A stretch of DNA of 64,000 nucleotides from Phytophthora colocasiae (lineage: Eukaryota; Oomycota; Peronosporomycetes; Peronosporales; Peronosporaceae): contig JAGKQI010000061.1 of the NCBI GenBank assembly GCA_018806915.1, positions 1,674,001 through 1,738,000 of the forward strand, read 5' to 3'. A program made the translations under genes and the position numbers. The notes beneath the pieces were generated by a model. It ran no database searches, was not told the DNA's origin, and saw only the letters and a list, made by a program, of their open reading frames with translations. Each line of letters begins with the position of its first letter. The first letter of the stretch is position 1. Positions 33,162-41,075 of this stretch are shown here, one piece after another.

Positions 33162-33971
33162 ATGGATCCTCGAACAGTTCAATGCCTTTCGGCTTGCTTC
33201 GTTCTGGTGACCGTCTTCATTTCATCCACAACATCTCAAACAACTCCAAACACCAACCAGACCGCCTCGCGTCCAGTATTGCTGCTTACTGGAGACTCAC
33301 TCACGGAACGAGGCACTTTCCCTAATCTACAAGGCTGGGTTTCTATACTCCAGGCTCGGTACACTCGCTCTATCATCACTCGAGGACTTTCCGGGTACAA
33401 CACAAAATGGTTCCTCAAGAACGTCATGCCTACCCTGGAACACGAAATTACTACTAGTGCGTTTTCATCTCCATCCCTCATCACAGTTTGGTTGGGAACT
33501 AACGATGCCACGCTCACAAACGGAAGCAACGCAAATATGCACGATCCGATCAACGCCTCAAAGGCTAAAGTTCTGTTGATCACCCCACCCCACATCGGTG
33601 ACGCCGCAAGAATCAAGTACGCCGCCGAGAGGCCTGATGCTGAACGAGGTCTTGTGGATCGCTCGAACGCAGCAGCTGGAAATTACTCTCGCGCTTGTGT
33701 GGAAGTTGCTAACAGTCTTAACGTTCCTGTTTTGGATTTGTATACGCATTTCAACGCCATGTCTGTGGAAACTAGAGACGAAATGCTGGCGGATGGCATT
33801 CATTTCAATGCAGCGGGGAACAAGGTGGTGGACGAACAATTGCAGAATAAGCTGAGCACGGAGTTCCCTGAGTTGATCGATAGCCTGAACAATTGGCAGT
33901 TTCCTGCGGTGAGTAAGTTCCAGGCGGAGGATCCGTGGACGCCGAACTATTCAGCTGAAAGTTCGAACTAG
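33162..33971 (+). CDS. Secreted SGNH/GDSL esterase, copy 1 (internally shortened)
   Basis: The 269-residue protein starts MDPRTVQCLSACFVLVTVFI, a signal peptide. Block I contains the nucleophile in LLLTGDSLTERGT, the Gly block is GLSGYNTKWFL, the Asn block is VWLGTNDATL, and the Asp-His pair is in MLADGIHFNAAG. This is the isoamyl-acetate-esterase (IAH1) branch of SGNH hydrolases, which cleave short-chain esters. Compared with the three neighbours, about 16 residues are missing between HDPI and LLITPP, where the others have EDYKSNLMKIVASLWTTAP-type sequence. All catalytic residues remain. It is the only plus-strand copy of the four and is head-to-head with none of them; its 3' end faces copy 2. 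Confidence 0.85.
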   Translation: MDPRTVQCLSACFVLVTVFISSTTSQTTPNTNQTASRPVLLLTGDSLTERGTFPNLQGWVSILQARYTRSIITRGLSGYNTKWFLKNVMPTLEHEITTSAFSSPSLITVWLGTNDATLTNGSNANMHDPINASKAKVLLITPPHIGDAARIKYAAERPDAERGLVDRSNAAAGNYSRACVEVANSLNVPVLDLYTHFNAMSVETRDEMLADGIHFNAAGNKVVDEQLQNKLSTEFPELIDSLNNWQFPAVSKFQAEDPWTPNYSAESSN

Positions 33972-34105
33972 CTAGGAAGCTAGACACACCACAATAATTG
34001 TGGTCTCAATGCCGGAAACAAATTCAATCAGGTCATTCTTCTGTTTGCAAAGCTGTTAACGTATCTGTAATTACCTACTGTTCGCCAAAATTTATGACTC
34101 ACCGT

Positions 34106-34942
34106 TTAAGGGTTTTCGGTCATCCACACGCTAGCTGGGGGTGACTGCCAAGCTTCAAGGGCTTCATTTAAAGAAGCAAATTCTGTTGCAATTTTGCCTC
34201 GCAGTAGTTCGTCCACCGCTGTATTGCCCACTTCGTTTAGGTGGAGACCATCGACCAGCAGAGTGTCTCTCTCCGACGCGGGCATGTTGTTGAAGTACGA
34301 GTTCAGATCGAGCACTGGGATACCGATCCTATCGGCAGTTTCCACACAAGCGTCAGCATATTCCTTTGTCATAGCGTTTGATCGATCCAGTAGCCCTCGC
34401 TTCGAATCGTTCCGCTCTGTAGCAATCTCAACTCGAGCTGAGTCGTTGATGTGTGGTGGAGTGATCAGCAGAATGGAAGCGCTGGGAGCTGTCGTCCACA
34501 AACTCGCTACGATCTTCATCAAATTGCTCTTGTAGTCTTCGATCGGGACGTGCGTCTCCGCGTTGCTGCCGTTCCAAAGTGAAGCATCGTTTGCACCAAG
34601 CCAAACCGTGATGAGAGATGGAGTATTGTAGGCTTCGGTCTGGATTTCGCGGCTGATAAGGGGCACCACGTCATTGAGAAACCACTTTGTGTTGTAACCC
34701 GAGAGATCTCGTGTGATGACGTCGGTCGAACGTATGTATCGGGACTGCAACAGTGTGACCCAACCTTGTGTTGCTGGGTCGGTACCCTTTTCGGTCAGTG
34801 AATCTCCCGTGAACAGCAGCACAGGACGCAAGTCGGATCGCGATCCATAGTTCATTGCTATCGTGGTCACTGACCAAGCTAAGATCGCTGCAACTGCAAG
34901 AGCAGCAAAGAGAATGGAAACTGTCCGGGTGTTAGACGCCAT
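34106..34942 (-). CDS. SGNH/GDSL esterase, copy 2
   Basis: The 278-residue protein starts at the ATG giving MASNTRTVSILFAALAVAAI, a signal peptide or uncleaved signal anchor. The SGNH blocks are LLFTGDSLTEKGT (Ser), LSGYNTKWFL (Gly), WLGANDASLW (Asn) and LLVDGLHLNEVG (Asp/His). Several N-x-S/T sites (for example NGSNAE) fit a secreted or lumenal location. The frame is open upstream, but earlier ATGs would put hydrophilic sequence before the signal, so the later start is preferred. It is an IAH1-like carboxyl-ester hydrolase with unknown substrate. It is intronless, like its paralogues. Confidence 0.88.
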   Translation of the reverse strand: MASNTRTVSILFAALAVAAILAWSVTTIAMNYGSRSDLRPVLLFTGDSLTEKGTDPATQGWVTLLQSRYIRSTDVITRDLSGYNTKWFLNDVVPLISREIQTEAYNTPSLITVWLGANDASLWNGSNAETHVPIEDYKSNLMKIVASLWTTAPSASILLITPPHINDSARVEIATERNDSKRGLLDRSNAMTKEYADACVETADRIGIPVLDLNSYFNNMPASERDTLLVDGLHLNEVGNTAVDELLRGKIATEFASLNEALEAWQSPPASVWMTENP

Positions 34943-35231
34943 GACGTGTTTGGAGTGAAATCGAATATGATGAATGCAAGAATGTGCGTCCATATACCCT
35001 GCGCACACCTGACTTTGTGTTATGGATGCACTACCCCTGCGCCCGGCCCACAGCATCTAGATCAAGCAACTGGGAGTGCTACTGTACTTGATCTGGTGTC
35101 ACCGTTGAAGAACAAGACCACAGTACATGAAGATGCAGCCATCAACAGTAACATGAACGCAGGGTACAGTAGGTTTTCGCTAGTTTTCCAGCCTTGAGCA
35201 AAATCTTGAAAATTATTACGTGGTATCCTCT
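34943..35231. promoter_or_regulatory. Region between esterase copies 2 and 3
   Basis: This ~290 bp contains the upstream region of copy 2 and the 3' flank of copy 3. The sequence has no long coding frame of its own apart from the upstream extension of copy 2. Confidence 0.3.
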
Positions 35232-36065
35232 TCATCGCGCTATCCACGGATCTTCTTCAGCGTAGTGACTTGCTGCTGGGAACTGTGAAACCTCTAGACT
35301 TTCTTCCAATTTAGTGAATTCCCCATCAATTTTGTTTCGTAGCTGCTCGTCCACCATAATGTTGCCCAATGCGTTTAAATGAAGGCCATCTGACTGTAAC
35401 AGGCCATTCCTGGCCACCTCCGACATATTATTGAAGAATGAGTTTAGATCCAACACCGGGACATCGATCTCCTCTGCAGTTTCCACACAGGCACGAGCAT
35501 ATTCCTTCGCCATGGCGTTTGTACGGTCAATAGTTCCATTCTTCTCCGCTGAAAGCTCCGCTCGAGCAGTGTCGTTGATGTGCGGAGGGGTGATCAGGAG
35601 AATCCGCGCGGTTGGCGCTGCCGTCCAAAAGTGGCTGACAATTTCCTTCAAATTGGCTTCGTAGTCTTCAATAGGAACGTGAGTTGTCGAGGAAGTTCCG
35701 TTTGATAGTGCTGCGTCGTTGCTTCCAAACCAAATCGTGATCAGCGATGGAGTGCTGTAGATATCCTTCTGAATCTCGCGCTCGATGGTTGGTGCGACGT
35801 ATTTGGCAAACCACTTGGTGTTGTAGCCTGGAAGTCCTCGAGTTACGACGTCCGCTGTCATTACGTATCGATTCTCCAGCAATGTCACCCACCCGCTTTT
35901 CGCTGGATTGGTGCCCTTCTGTGTGTGCGAGTCACCCGTCAGCAGTATCACCGGTCGGATATTGCTTGGATTGCTATCAGCAAGAGTGATGATCAAACAT
36001 GCGATCACTGCAGCAGCAGCAAGGAAGACAAGCAGAAAGCACTTGGCACGGAGAGATCTCACCAT
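35232..36065 (-). CDS. SGNH/GDSL esterase, copy 3 (GDSH variant)
   Basis: The 277-residue protein starts MVRSLRAKCFLLVFLAAAAV, a signal anchor with a basic N-terminus. The catalytic blocks are LLTGDSHTQKGT, LPGYNTKWFAKYV, WFGSNDAALS and LQSDGLHLNALG. In this copy the Leu after the nucleophile Ser is replaced by His (GDSH), while the Ser and the Asp/His pair stay. It belongs to the IAH1-like SGNH hydrolase group. Its overall sequence is closest to copy 4, with shared EREIQKDIYSTPSLITIW-type text, suggesting that the pair arose by the most recent duplication. No intron is needed. Confidence 0.88.
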   Translation of the reverse strand: MVRSLRAKCFLLVFLAAAAVIACLIITLADSNPSNIRPVILLTGDSHTQKGTNPAKSGWVTLLENRYVMTADVVTRGLPGYNTKWFAKYVAPTIEREIQKDIYSTPSLITIWFGSNDAALSNGTSSTTHVPIEDYEANLKEIVSHFWTAAPTARILLITPPHINDTARAELSAEKNGTIDRTNAMAKEYARACVETAEEIDVPVLDLNSFFNNMSEVARNGLLQSDGLHLNALGNIMVDEQLRNKIDGEFTKLEESLEVSQFPAASHYAEEDPWIAR

Positions 36066-36413
36066 TGTAGCTGTAAAGTCGATTGTGATCGGCTTGGGGT
36101 GCAAGGCAGAAGATCGCTGGAGATGACACAGGCACTACAGCAGAAAATGCACCATCCAAAATCTGCGACGTGGACATAGACGATGAAGGTGTCCACACTC
36201 TGTGTAGTAGAGAAACTCAGCATCGGCAAACTGAGTTTCCATTGCTGCAATTTGTAGATGCACTGTGCACCGTCAACCTGCATACCGTACATGTAATGTA
36301 ACTACTGTACACTTGCAGCATTGGCAGAAGTTGACATTGTTTATCGTTCAGTACATATCCTGTATATCTAAGCAAATAATGAGGTGCGGACTGCAACCTC
36401 TTCATGTTCTCGA
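36066..36413. promoter_or_regulatory. Region between esterase copies 3 and 4
   Basis: About 350 bp lie between copy 3's start and copy 4's stop. It should hold copy 3's promoter. No conserved element or ORF with a product is visible. Confidence 0.3.
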
Positions 36414-37259
36414 TCACCTTTCTCCATCCGCTGATGTCCACGGATCGCTTTGAGAATACTTACTCGATGCTGGAAATTGCCAAAGCTTAAGTTTGGCAGC
36501 TAGGCTCGGGAACACCTCGGCCACTTTCTTTTCCACTTGTTCGTAAACCAGTTTGTTGCCCGATGAATTGAAGTGCAAGCCGTCCGATATTAACAACGCG
36601 TCTCGTGTGGTCTCGTTCATGGCATTGAAGTACGAATTTAAGTCGAGAACTGGAACGCCGATACTGGCACCGGTTTCCACACAAGCCTGCGCATACTCCT
36701 TCGCCATTGCATTTGTGCGGTCAATTGTCCCATTCTGGTCCTTCGCAAGCTCAGCTCTAGCAGAATCGTTCACGTGTGGCGGGGTTATCAGCAAAATATC
36801 AGCGGAGGGAGCCGCCGTCCAGAACTGGCTGACAATTTTCTTCAGGTTCTCCTTGTAATCTGAAATAGGAACGTGTGTCTTGGAGTCGTATCCGCTTGCC
36901 AGAGCTGCGTCGTTGGCGCCAAACCAGACTGTGATCAAAGACGGAGTCACGTACACACCTTTCCTGATCTCGCGCTCGATTGTAGGTGCGATGTACTTGA
37001 GGAACCACTTCGTGTTGTATCCTGGGAGTCCTCGCGTTATGACGTCAGCGGTTCGCGAGTAGTCATCCTGTAGCATGGCAGCCCATCCGCTCAATTCCAC
37101 ATTGGTGCCGTGCTCTGTGAGCGAGTCACCGGTCAACAACACAACTGGACGCAGATCCGGCCTGGTATCCGCGAGAGCGATCACCAGCCACGCAACGACG
37201 GCAGAAGCAGCGATGGCGCCGATCAGAATGCATTTGGCGCGGAGGGATAGCGGCGGCAT
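36414..37259 (-). CDS. SGNH/GDSL esterase, copy 4
   Basis: The 281-residue protein starts MPPLSLRAKCILIGAIAASA, a signal anchor nearly identical in pattern to copy 3 (SLRAKC). The SGNH blocks are LLTGDSLTEHGT, LPGYNTKWFLKYI, WFGANDAALA and LISDGLHFNSSG, with the canonical GDSL order. Like its neighbours it is intronless and carries N-glycosylation sites (NDSAR, NGTID, NETTR). It is inferred to be a secreted or membrane-anchored esterase acting on small esters or, in a plant-associated oomycete, on cell-wall or cutin-derived esters; that substrate is a guess. Confidence 0.88.
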   Translation of the reverse strand: MPPLSLRAKCILIGAIAASAVVAWLVIALADTRPDLRPVVLLTGDSLTEHGTNVELSGWAAMLQDDYSRTADVITRGLPGYNTKWFLKYIAPTIEREIRKGVYVTPSLITVWFGANDAALASGYDSKTHVPISDYKENLKKIVSQFWTAAPSADILLITPPHVNDSARAELAKDQNGTIDRTNAMAKEYAQACVETGASIGVPVLDLNSYFNAMNETTRDALLISDGLHFNSSGNKLVYEQVEKKVAEVFPSLAAKLKLWQFPASSKYSQSDPWTSADGER

Positions 37260-37868
37260 CCTGCTCTCCACGCAGCAAAATCAGTTGTGAAGAGGATGAG
37301 GATATGCTGGTGAGAATCAAGAGGCATTGCGAAGCGGAGGGTAATCTTTGAAAACGACCATAATCTGCGACGATTCTTGGACCGTGCACAGGGCGGACCA
37401 ACGCATTTGGCGCGGTGGCCGATACCCGCGGTAGCCAGCATCGCTGGCCCAGCAATAGCAGTGAAGCGCACAGGTCCTGAACTCGGGCACGTTCATTTCC
37501 AGGGATGGCGGTGAAACCCACATGTAGACGATCGCACGATGTCTGTGAGTGTGGCGTAAACAAAAATGATCGGCTCCAAATGCCCGACAGCCGTCAACAC
37601 CGTTCCTTCCGAGCACTGCAGCGGAGGATCAAGAAAGGTGACTATAATAGCACTAGCGTTCTGCCCCATAACATGGATAGTATCCAGAAGGGGGGGGGGG
37701 GGGGGTTGTCAACATTTACGTTTTTTTTTTTTAAAGCCATGATATTTGCTTGATATTATTCTCTTACTTGCATGTCACCACGGAAGAGCACTCCCCTCAT
37801 AAAGACTGCGTACATTTTTACGCAAGTACAGCGGTTCCCTTGTCATGATCAGCTTTTTTTGCCAAGAA
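37260..37868. other. Intergenic region with a G16 and a T12 homopolymer run
   Basis: No gene is recognised in this ~610 bp. Near 37690-37705 there is a run of about 16 G, followed by a run of 12 T at 37721-37732. Short overlapping minus-strand frames have no product. The upstream side carries the promoter of esterase copy 4, and the right side is the 3' flank of the phospholipase D-like gene. Confidence 0.45.
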
Positions 37869-39539
37869 CTATGGTTCCTCCTTCTTGTGCTTGGAAAAGA
37901 AGTTCTTGATCTTCTTGGAGGGGTCGTCTTCAGGGACAACATCGGGGTCCACAATCTGGCGCAGGGCATCAGGAACAAAGTCGAAGGCGGCGTTGTCCGA
38001 CACTGCGTACGGCTCGATGATGCTCTTGCCATCATCGTGGGCCGCTGCCTCCAGCGCGTCACAAGCCTCCAGGAACGTCATGGCATCCAGCTCATCGTGC
38101 GTCAGCTTGGTCGCCTCCATGAACTTCTGGATACGGTAGTTGCGCGCCAACTTGTTCACCGTGATGTTGTCAGGCGACTGCACCAGTTCCGTGTCCACGA
38201 TATTGATGCCGATCTCCGTGTCGCTCGTCATACTACGGCGGTTCCAGTTGGCCGAACCCAGCGACACATAGACGTCGTCCACGATCACCAACTTACTGTG
38301 GATGTACAGCTCCTTCGATTCCTTGGTCGTGTACAGCTTGAACTTGTCCGGGTAAGCTTCCTGGATCGGCGACACCATGTCATACAAGTATTTGGCATAA
38401 CCAGTATATTCGGCTTCCACAGTGCGCTGCATGATGACAATGAGGCGTTCGATGCTGGGCATCATGTCCATGATAGCCTCCAGCAGCTCCGGCACCAGAA
38501 TGAAGTACTGGTCCTGGATGAAGATGTAGTTCTGCGCGTTGCGGATGGCCTTGATACGTGCGTGGAAGATGGACTGCTCTCCCTGCGGCGCGAATCCGTA
38601 GTGGTCGTAGTCTGGGCTGAACGTGCGGCACAACTGCACGGCGTGGGTGCCGTCTGTTGGGATGTCTACCGGTGTTTCATCAATGGGAGGTAGTGCAGAG
38701 TAGTCCGGGTTCTCAAAGTCCAGTAGATCGTCCAGTAGATCTTGAGATGGCTTCGGTTCTGCGTTCCAGCGGTCAAAGAAGTTCTGCGCCACGTCCTTCG
38801 TAGCCGGGCCTTCAATGCGAGCATGAGCGTCCAACCAACCGTTGTAGTCGGCCTTGATGCCCGTGCGTTCACGAAGTTCGGCCTGGTCGTGCTCAATAGT
38901 ATCCCATCGGTCGTTGGTAAGGTCAACACCGCCGACGTAGGCCACCACTTCACGTCCTTTTCGTACGATCACCGACTTCTGGTGATGCGATGATGTGGGG
39001 AACGGTAGACGATCGTCGTACACGAAACGTGCCGGTCCGTACTTGTCGGGGGGTGGCAGAGCATTGATGAGGTCGCGCACCTCGTGGTTTTGCGCGCGTT
39101 CGGTCAGATTTGACCACACGAGCATGCGCCAGTCAGCGCCACGCTTCACAGCACCCTCGGCGAGGTCGCATAGTTTGGTGTCAGGTTCGTGGGGCTTGAA
39201 CGGAACGTTGCAGGTTCCCCAGCCAGTGAGGTATACGAGATCTCCATCGCGCACAGTCATCATATCGTCGGCCACGTCGCTAAAGTATCCCGCGGAGGCA
39301 ACATATAGTTTGACGCGGTTTCCTTTTGAGTACAAATGAATTCCTTCACGTTTGGATCCATTGCGGGACGTCAGCATCTCTTCCTCGGTTAGGAACCAAC
39401 GGGTGGGCTCGAGGTACGGCTGGTCGAATGGTGCAGTGGCATCTTTCTCTGCCTTTTTCTTGAGGTGGAAGGGATCAACGATAAACTCAAAAGCGCGGCT
39501 TAGACCTTTGGACAGATCATCGAACGGGGAGGCTGACAT
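37869..39539 (-). CDS. Phospholipase D-like protein
   Basis: An intact 556-residue frame with two PLD half-sites. The first, at about residue 205, reads SHHQKSVIVRKGREVVAYVGG and is followed by DLTNDRWDT; it keeps HxK but has Arg where the HKD Asp is expected. The second, about residue 420 (IHSKLVIVDDVYVSLGSANWN), is canonical HxKxxxxD with the GSxN partner. YIFIQDQYFI matches the usual strand-helix before the second site. There is no N-terminal signal peptide and no C2 or PX/PH domain, so it resembles the small oomycete PLD-like group rather than classical PLD. The C-terminal tail is Lys-rich (KKIKNFFSKHKKEEP). A large antisense frame at 37845-38693 is a shadow. PLD enzymes hydrolyse or transphosphatidylate phospholipids. 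Confidence 0.85.
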   Translation of the reverse strand: MSASPFDDLSKGLSRAFEFIVDPFHLKKKAEKDATAPFDQPYLEPTRWFLTEEEMLTSRNGSKREGIHLYSKGNRVKLYVASAGYFSDVADDMMTVRDGDLVYLTGWGTCNVPFKPHEPDTKLCDLAEGAVKRGADWRMLVWSNLTERAQNHEVRDLINALPPPDKYGPARFVYDDRLPFPTSSHHQKSVIVRKGREVVAYVGGVDLTNDRWDTIEHDQAELRERTGIKADYNGWLDAHARIEGPATKDVAQNFFDRWNAEPKPSQDLLDDLLDFENPDYSALPPIDETPVDIPTDGTHAVQLCRTFSPDYDHYGFAPQGEQSIFHARIKAIRNAQNYIFIQDQYFILVPELLEAIMDMMPSIERLIVIMQRTVEAEYTGYAKYLYDMVSPIQEAYPDKFKLYTTKESKELYIHSKLVIVDDVYVSLGSANWNRRSMTSDTEIGINIVDTELVQSPDNITVNKLARNYRIQKFMEATKLTHDELDAMTFLEACDALEAAAHDDGKSIIEPYAVSDNAAFDFVPDALRQIVDPDVVPEDDPSKKIKNFFSKHKKEEP

Positions 39540-41075
39540 CTTGCTGGAGTGCTGGATTTACAGGTGTGACGAACGCGGCGAAAGGCGAAATGAAGACTAG
39601 CCTCGCCGACACCACTTTGTTTACTCTTGTCTAGAAGGCGATAAATGAGATACCATCATAGCGCAAGTGCGCGCCAAGGATACTTTTCTCCCTATCGATT
39701 GCACCGAGATAATTGTCTCGCACCAACTGGGAGTAATCGTACCAGTATTACGAGGTACGTCATGTGAAGCAATGAGATAGCCATCATAGCTTAAAGACTT
39801 AGCAAGTAAGTGGTGGGGTAGCATTGTCCACCCCACTAGTCGGTATCTAGTAGTATCAGACCAATAAAAGTTGGCACAAACTCCGTCAGCTTGGTCTTGA
39901 GCAGAATTCCGCATTGGCTCGATCGCAATTTTCTATCTCCACTACAAACAGGAATTCCGCCTCACCACGTATGCGTAGCAACGAGTTGTTGTTGGCTTGG
40001 TGCTCGCGAAGTCGAGGGATGATAGACAGGGATAGGAAAAATACAATATCATATTTATTGGAGGCCTCCATCCAAACCAATAAATAATTGAGTTATGCCA
40101 CATTTTTCGGCAATGTCAACAAAGTCAGTCGGTCACATGAATATGGGACACTACCGAATTTCCAATCTAATAGGGCGCACCATTACTGTTAAGGTAAATC
40201 ATCAATTTAGGGCCATCAACCATTTTAAGGCCGTATTTTAACTGCCAATCACGTGAAGTTTTTCACAGAGCAAGTACTTTATTGGCTAAAACACACTAAA
40301 TACGAATACCTTCAAAAATTAAATTTGTAAATTTGGCGCGAGGTGTCATGGCTCCAGGCGATGACAGATCAGTCGCCTACCTGGTTGGCGGCGAGCTTAT
40401 TGAGGGCCCATTATGGGAGCAGGGTTGTCGCGGGTTCAAGTCCCGTTAATTCTCCGCACTGATTTGGTAAGTAAAGCATCTATTCAACCTCACTGTGCAA
40501 GACACTCGACTAACATTTTGTTGTTTAGAATACAGCTAATATGCGCTACTGTACATGTACTCTTCTACACCTTTACCTGCAGTTTTAGTAACAGCTTTCT
40601 TAGACGACTTGGTTTTTTGCTGCCAGCCTCAGCAAGTTCCTTGAGCACTTCATGGGTAAACAGCCTCCCCCCAACTGCGACTCGTTTACGCTTTGTCGGC
40701 TTCTTCGGCAGGGGCTTCAATTGTTGGCCAGCCACTTGACTGTTTGTCCTCCGTAAGTTAATTTCCGTCGAAACTTGATCAAAAGTAGAAATATAAAAGG
40801 TGAGGGTGGAATAACCCAAACCTCAAACGGTCACAAAAATGACACTCACTCTGCGCTTTCAATACTGAAAGCAAGACTAAATTCGGCCGTAAACTGATTA
40901 AGTCGATTTTTTTCTTCTCCACGGGCATGAGCTTAATTTCATTGGTCTGCTACTACAAAAAATCGAGAAAAAATCTCTGGTTTGCGAAGTTTCAGAAACT
41001 GTCTCACTTTTTGTCAACGCATAAGTAGATGCCGAGTAATTCGAGCATCTTTTATCTCGGCCCATATTTGATTTT
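39540..41075. other. Gene-poor region with repeat debris
   Basis: No full gene is seen. At 40152-40181 there is a 30-mer that recurs inverted at 53123-53152 with one mismatch, marking mobile DNA. At 40410-40460 there is a tRNA T-arm-like stretch with B-box GGGTTCAAGTCCC. A minus-strand frame at 40565-40819 (LPKKPTKRKRVAVGGRLFTH) looks like a basic fragment of a mobile-element protein. Two short copies of GAGATA-CCATCATAGC-type text lie near 39646 and 39772. Confidence 0.45.
40408..40460 (+). other. tRNA 3'-half-like sequence
   Basis: The stretch reads as variable loop and T-arm: a 5-bp stem GCGGG/CCCGT closing TTCAAGT, with a perfect B-box GGGTTCAAGTCCC, then CTCCGCA. I could not find a matching 5' acceptor or a proper D-arm upstream, so it is not a complete tRNA. 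It may be a tRNA relic, an organelle-derived fragment or the head of a SINE. Confidence 0.3.

Noticed and set aside
37845..38693. 282-codon plus-strand frame
   Set aside because: It is the antisense shadow of the phospholipase D-like gene, His/Val/Arg-rich with no domain.
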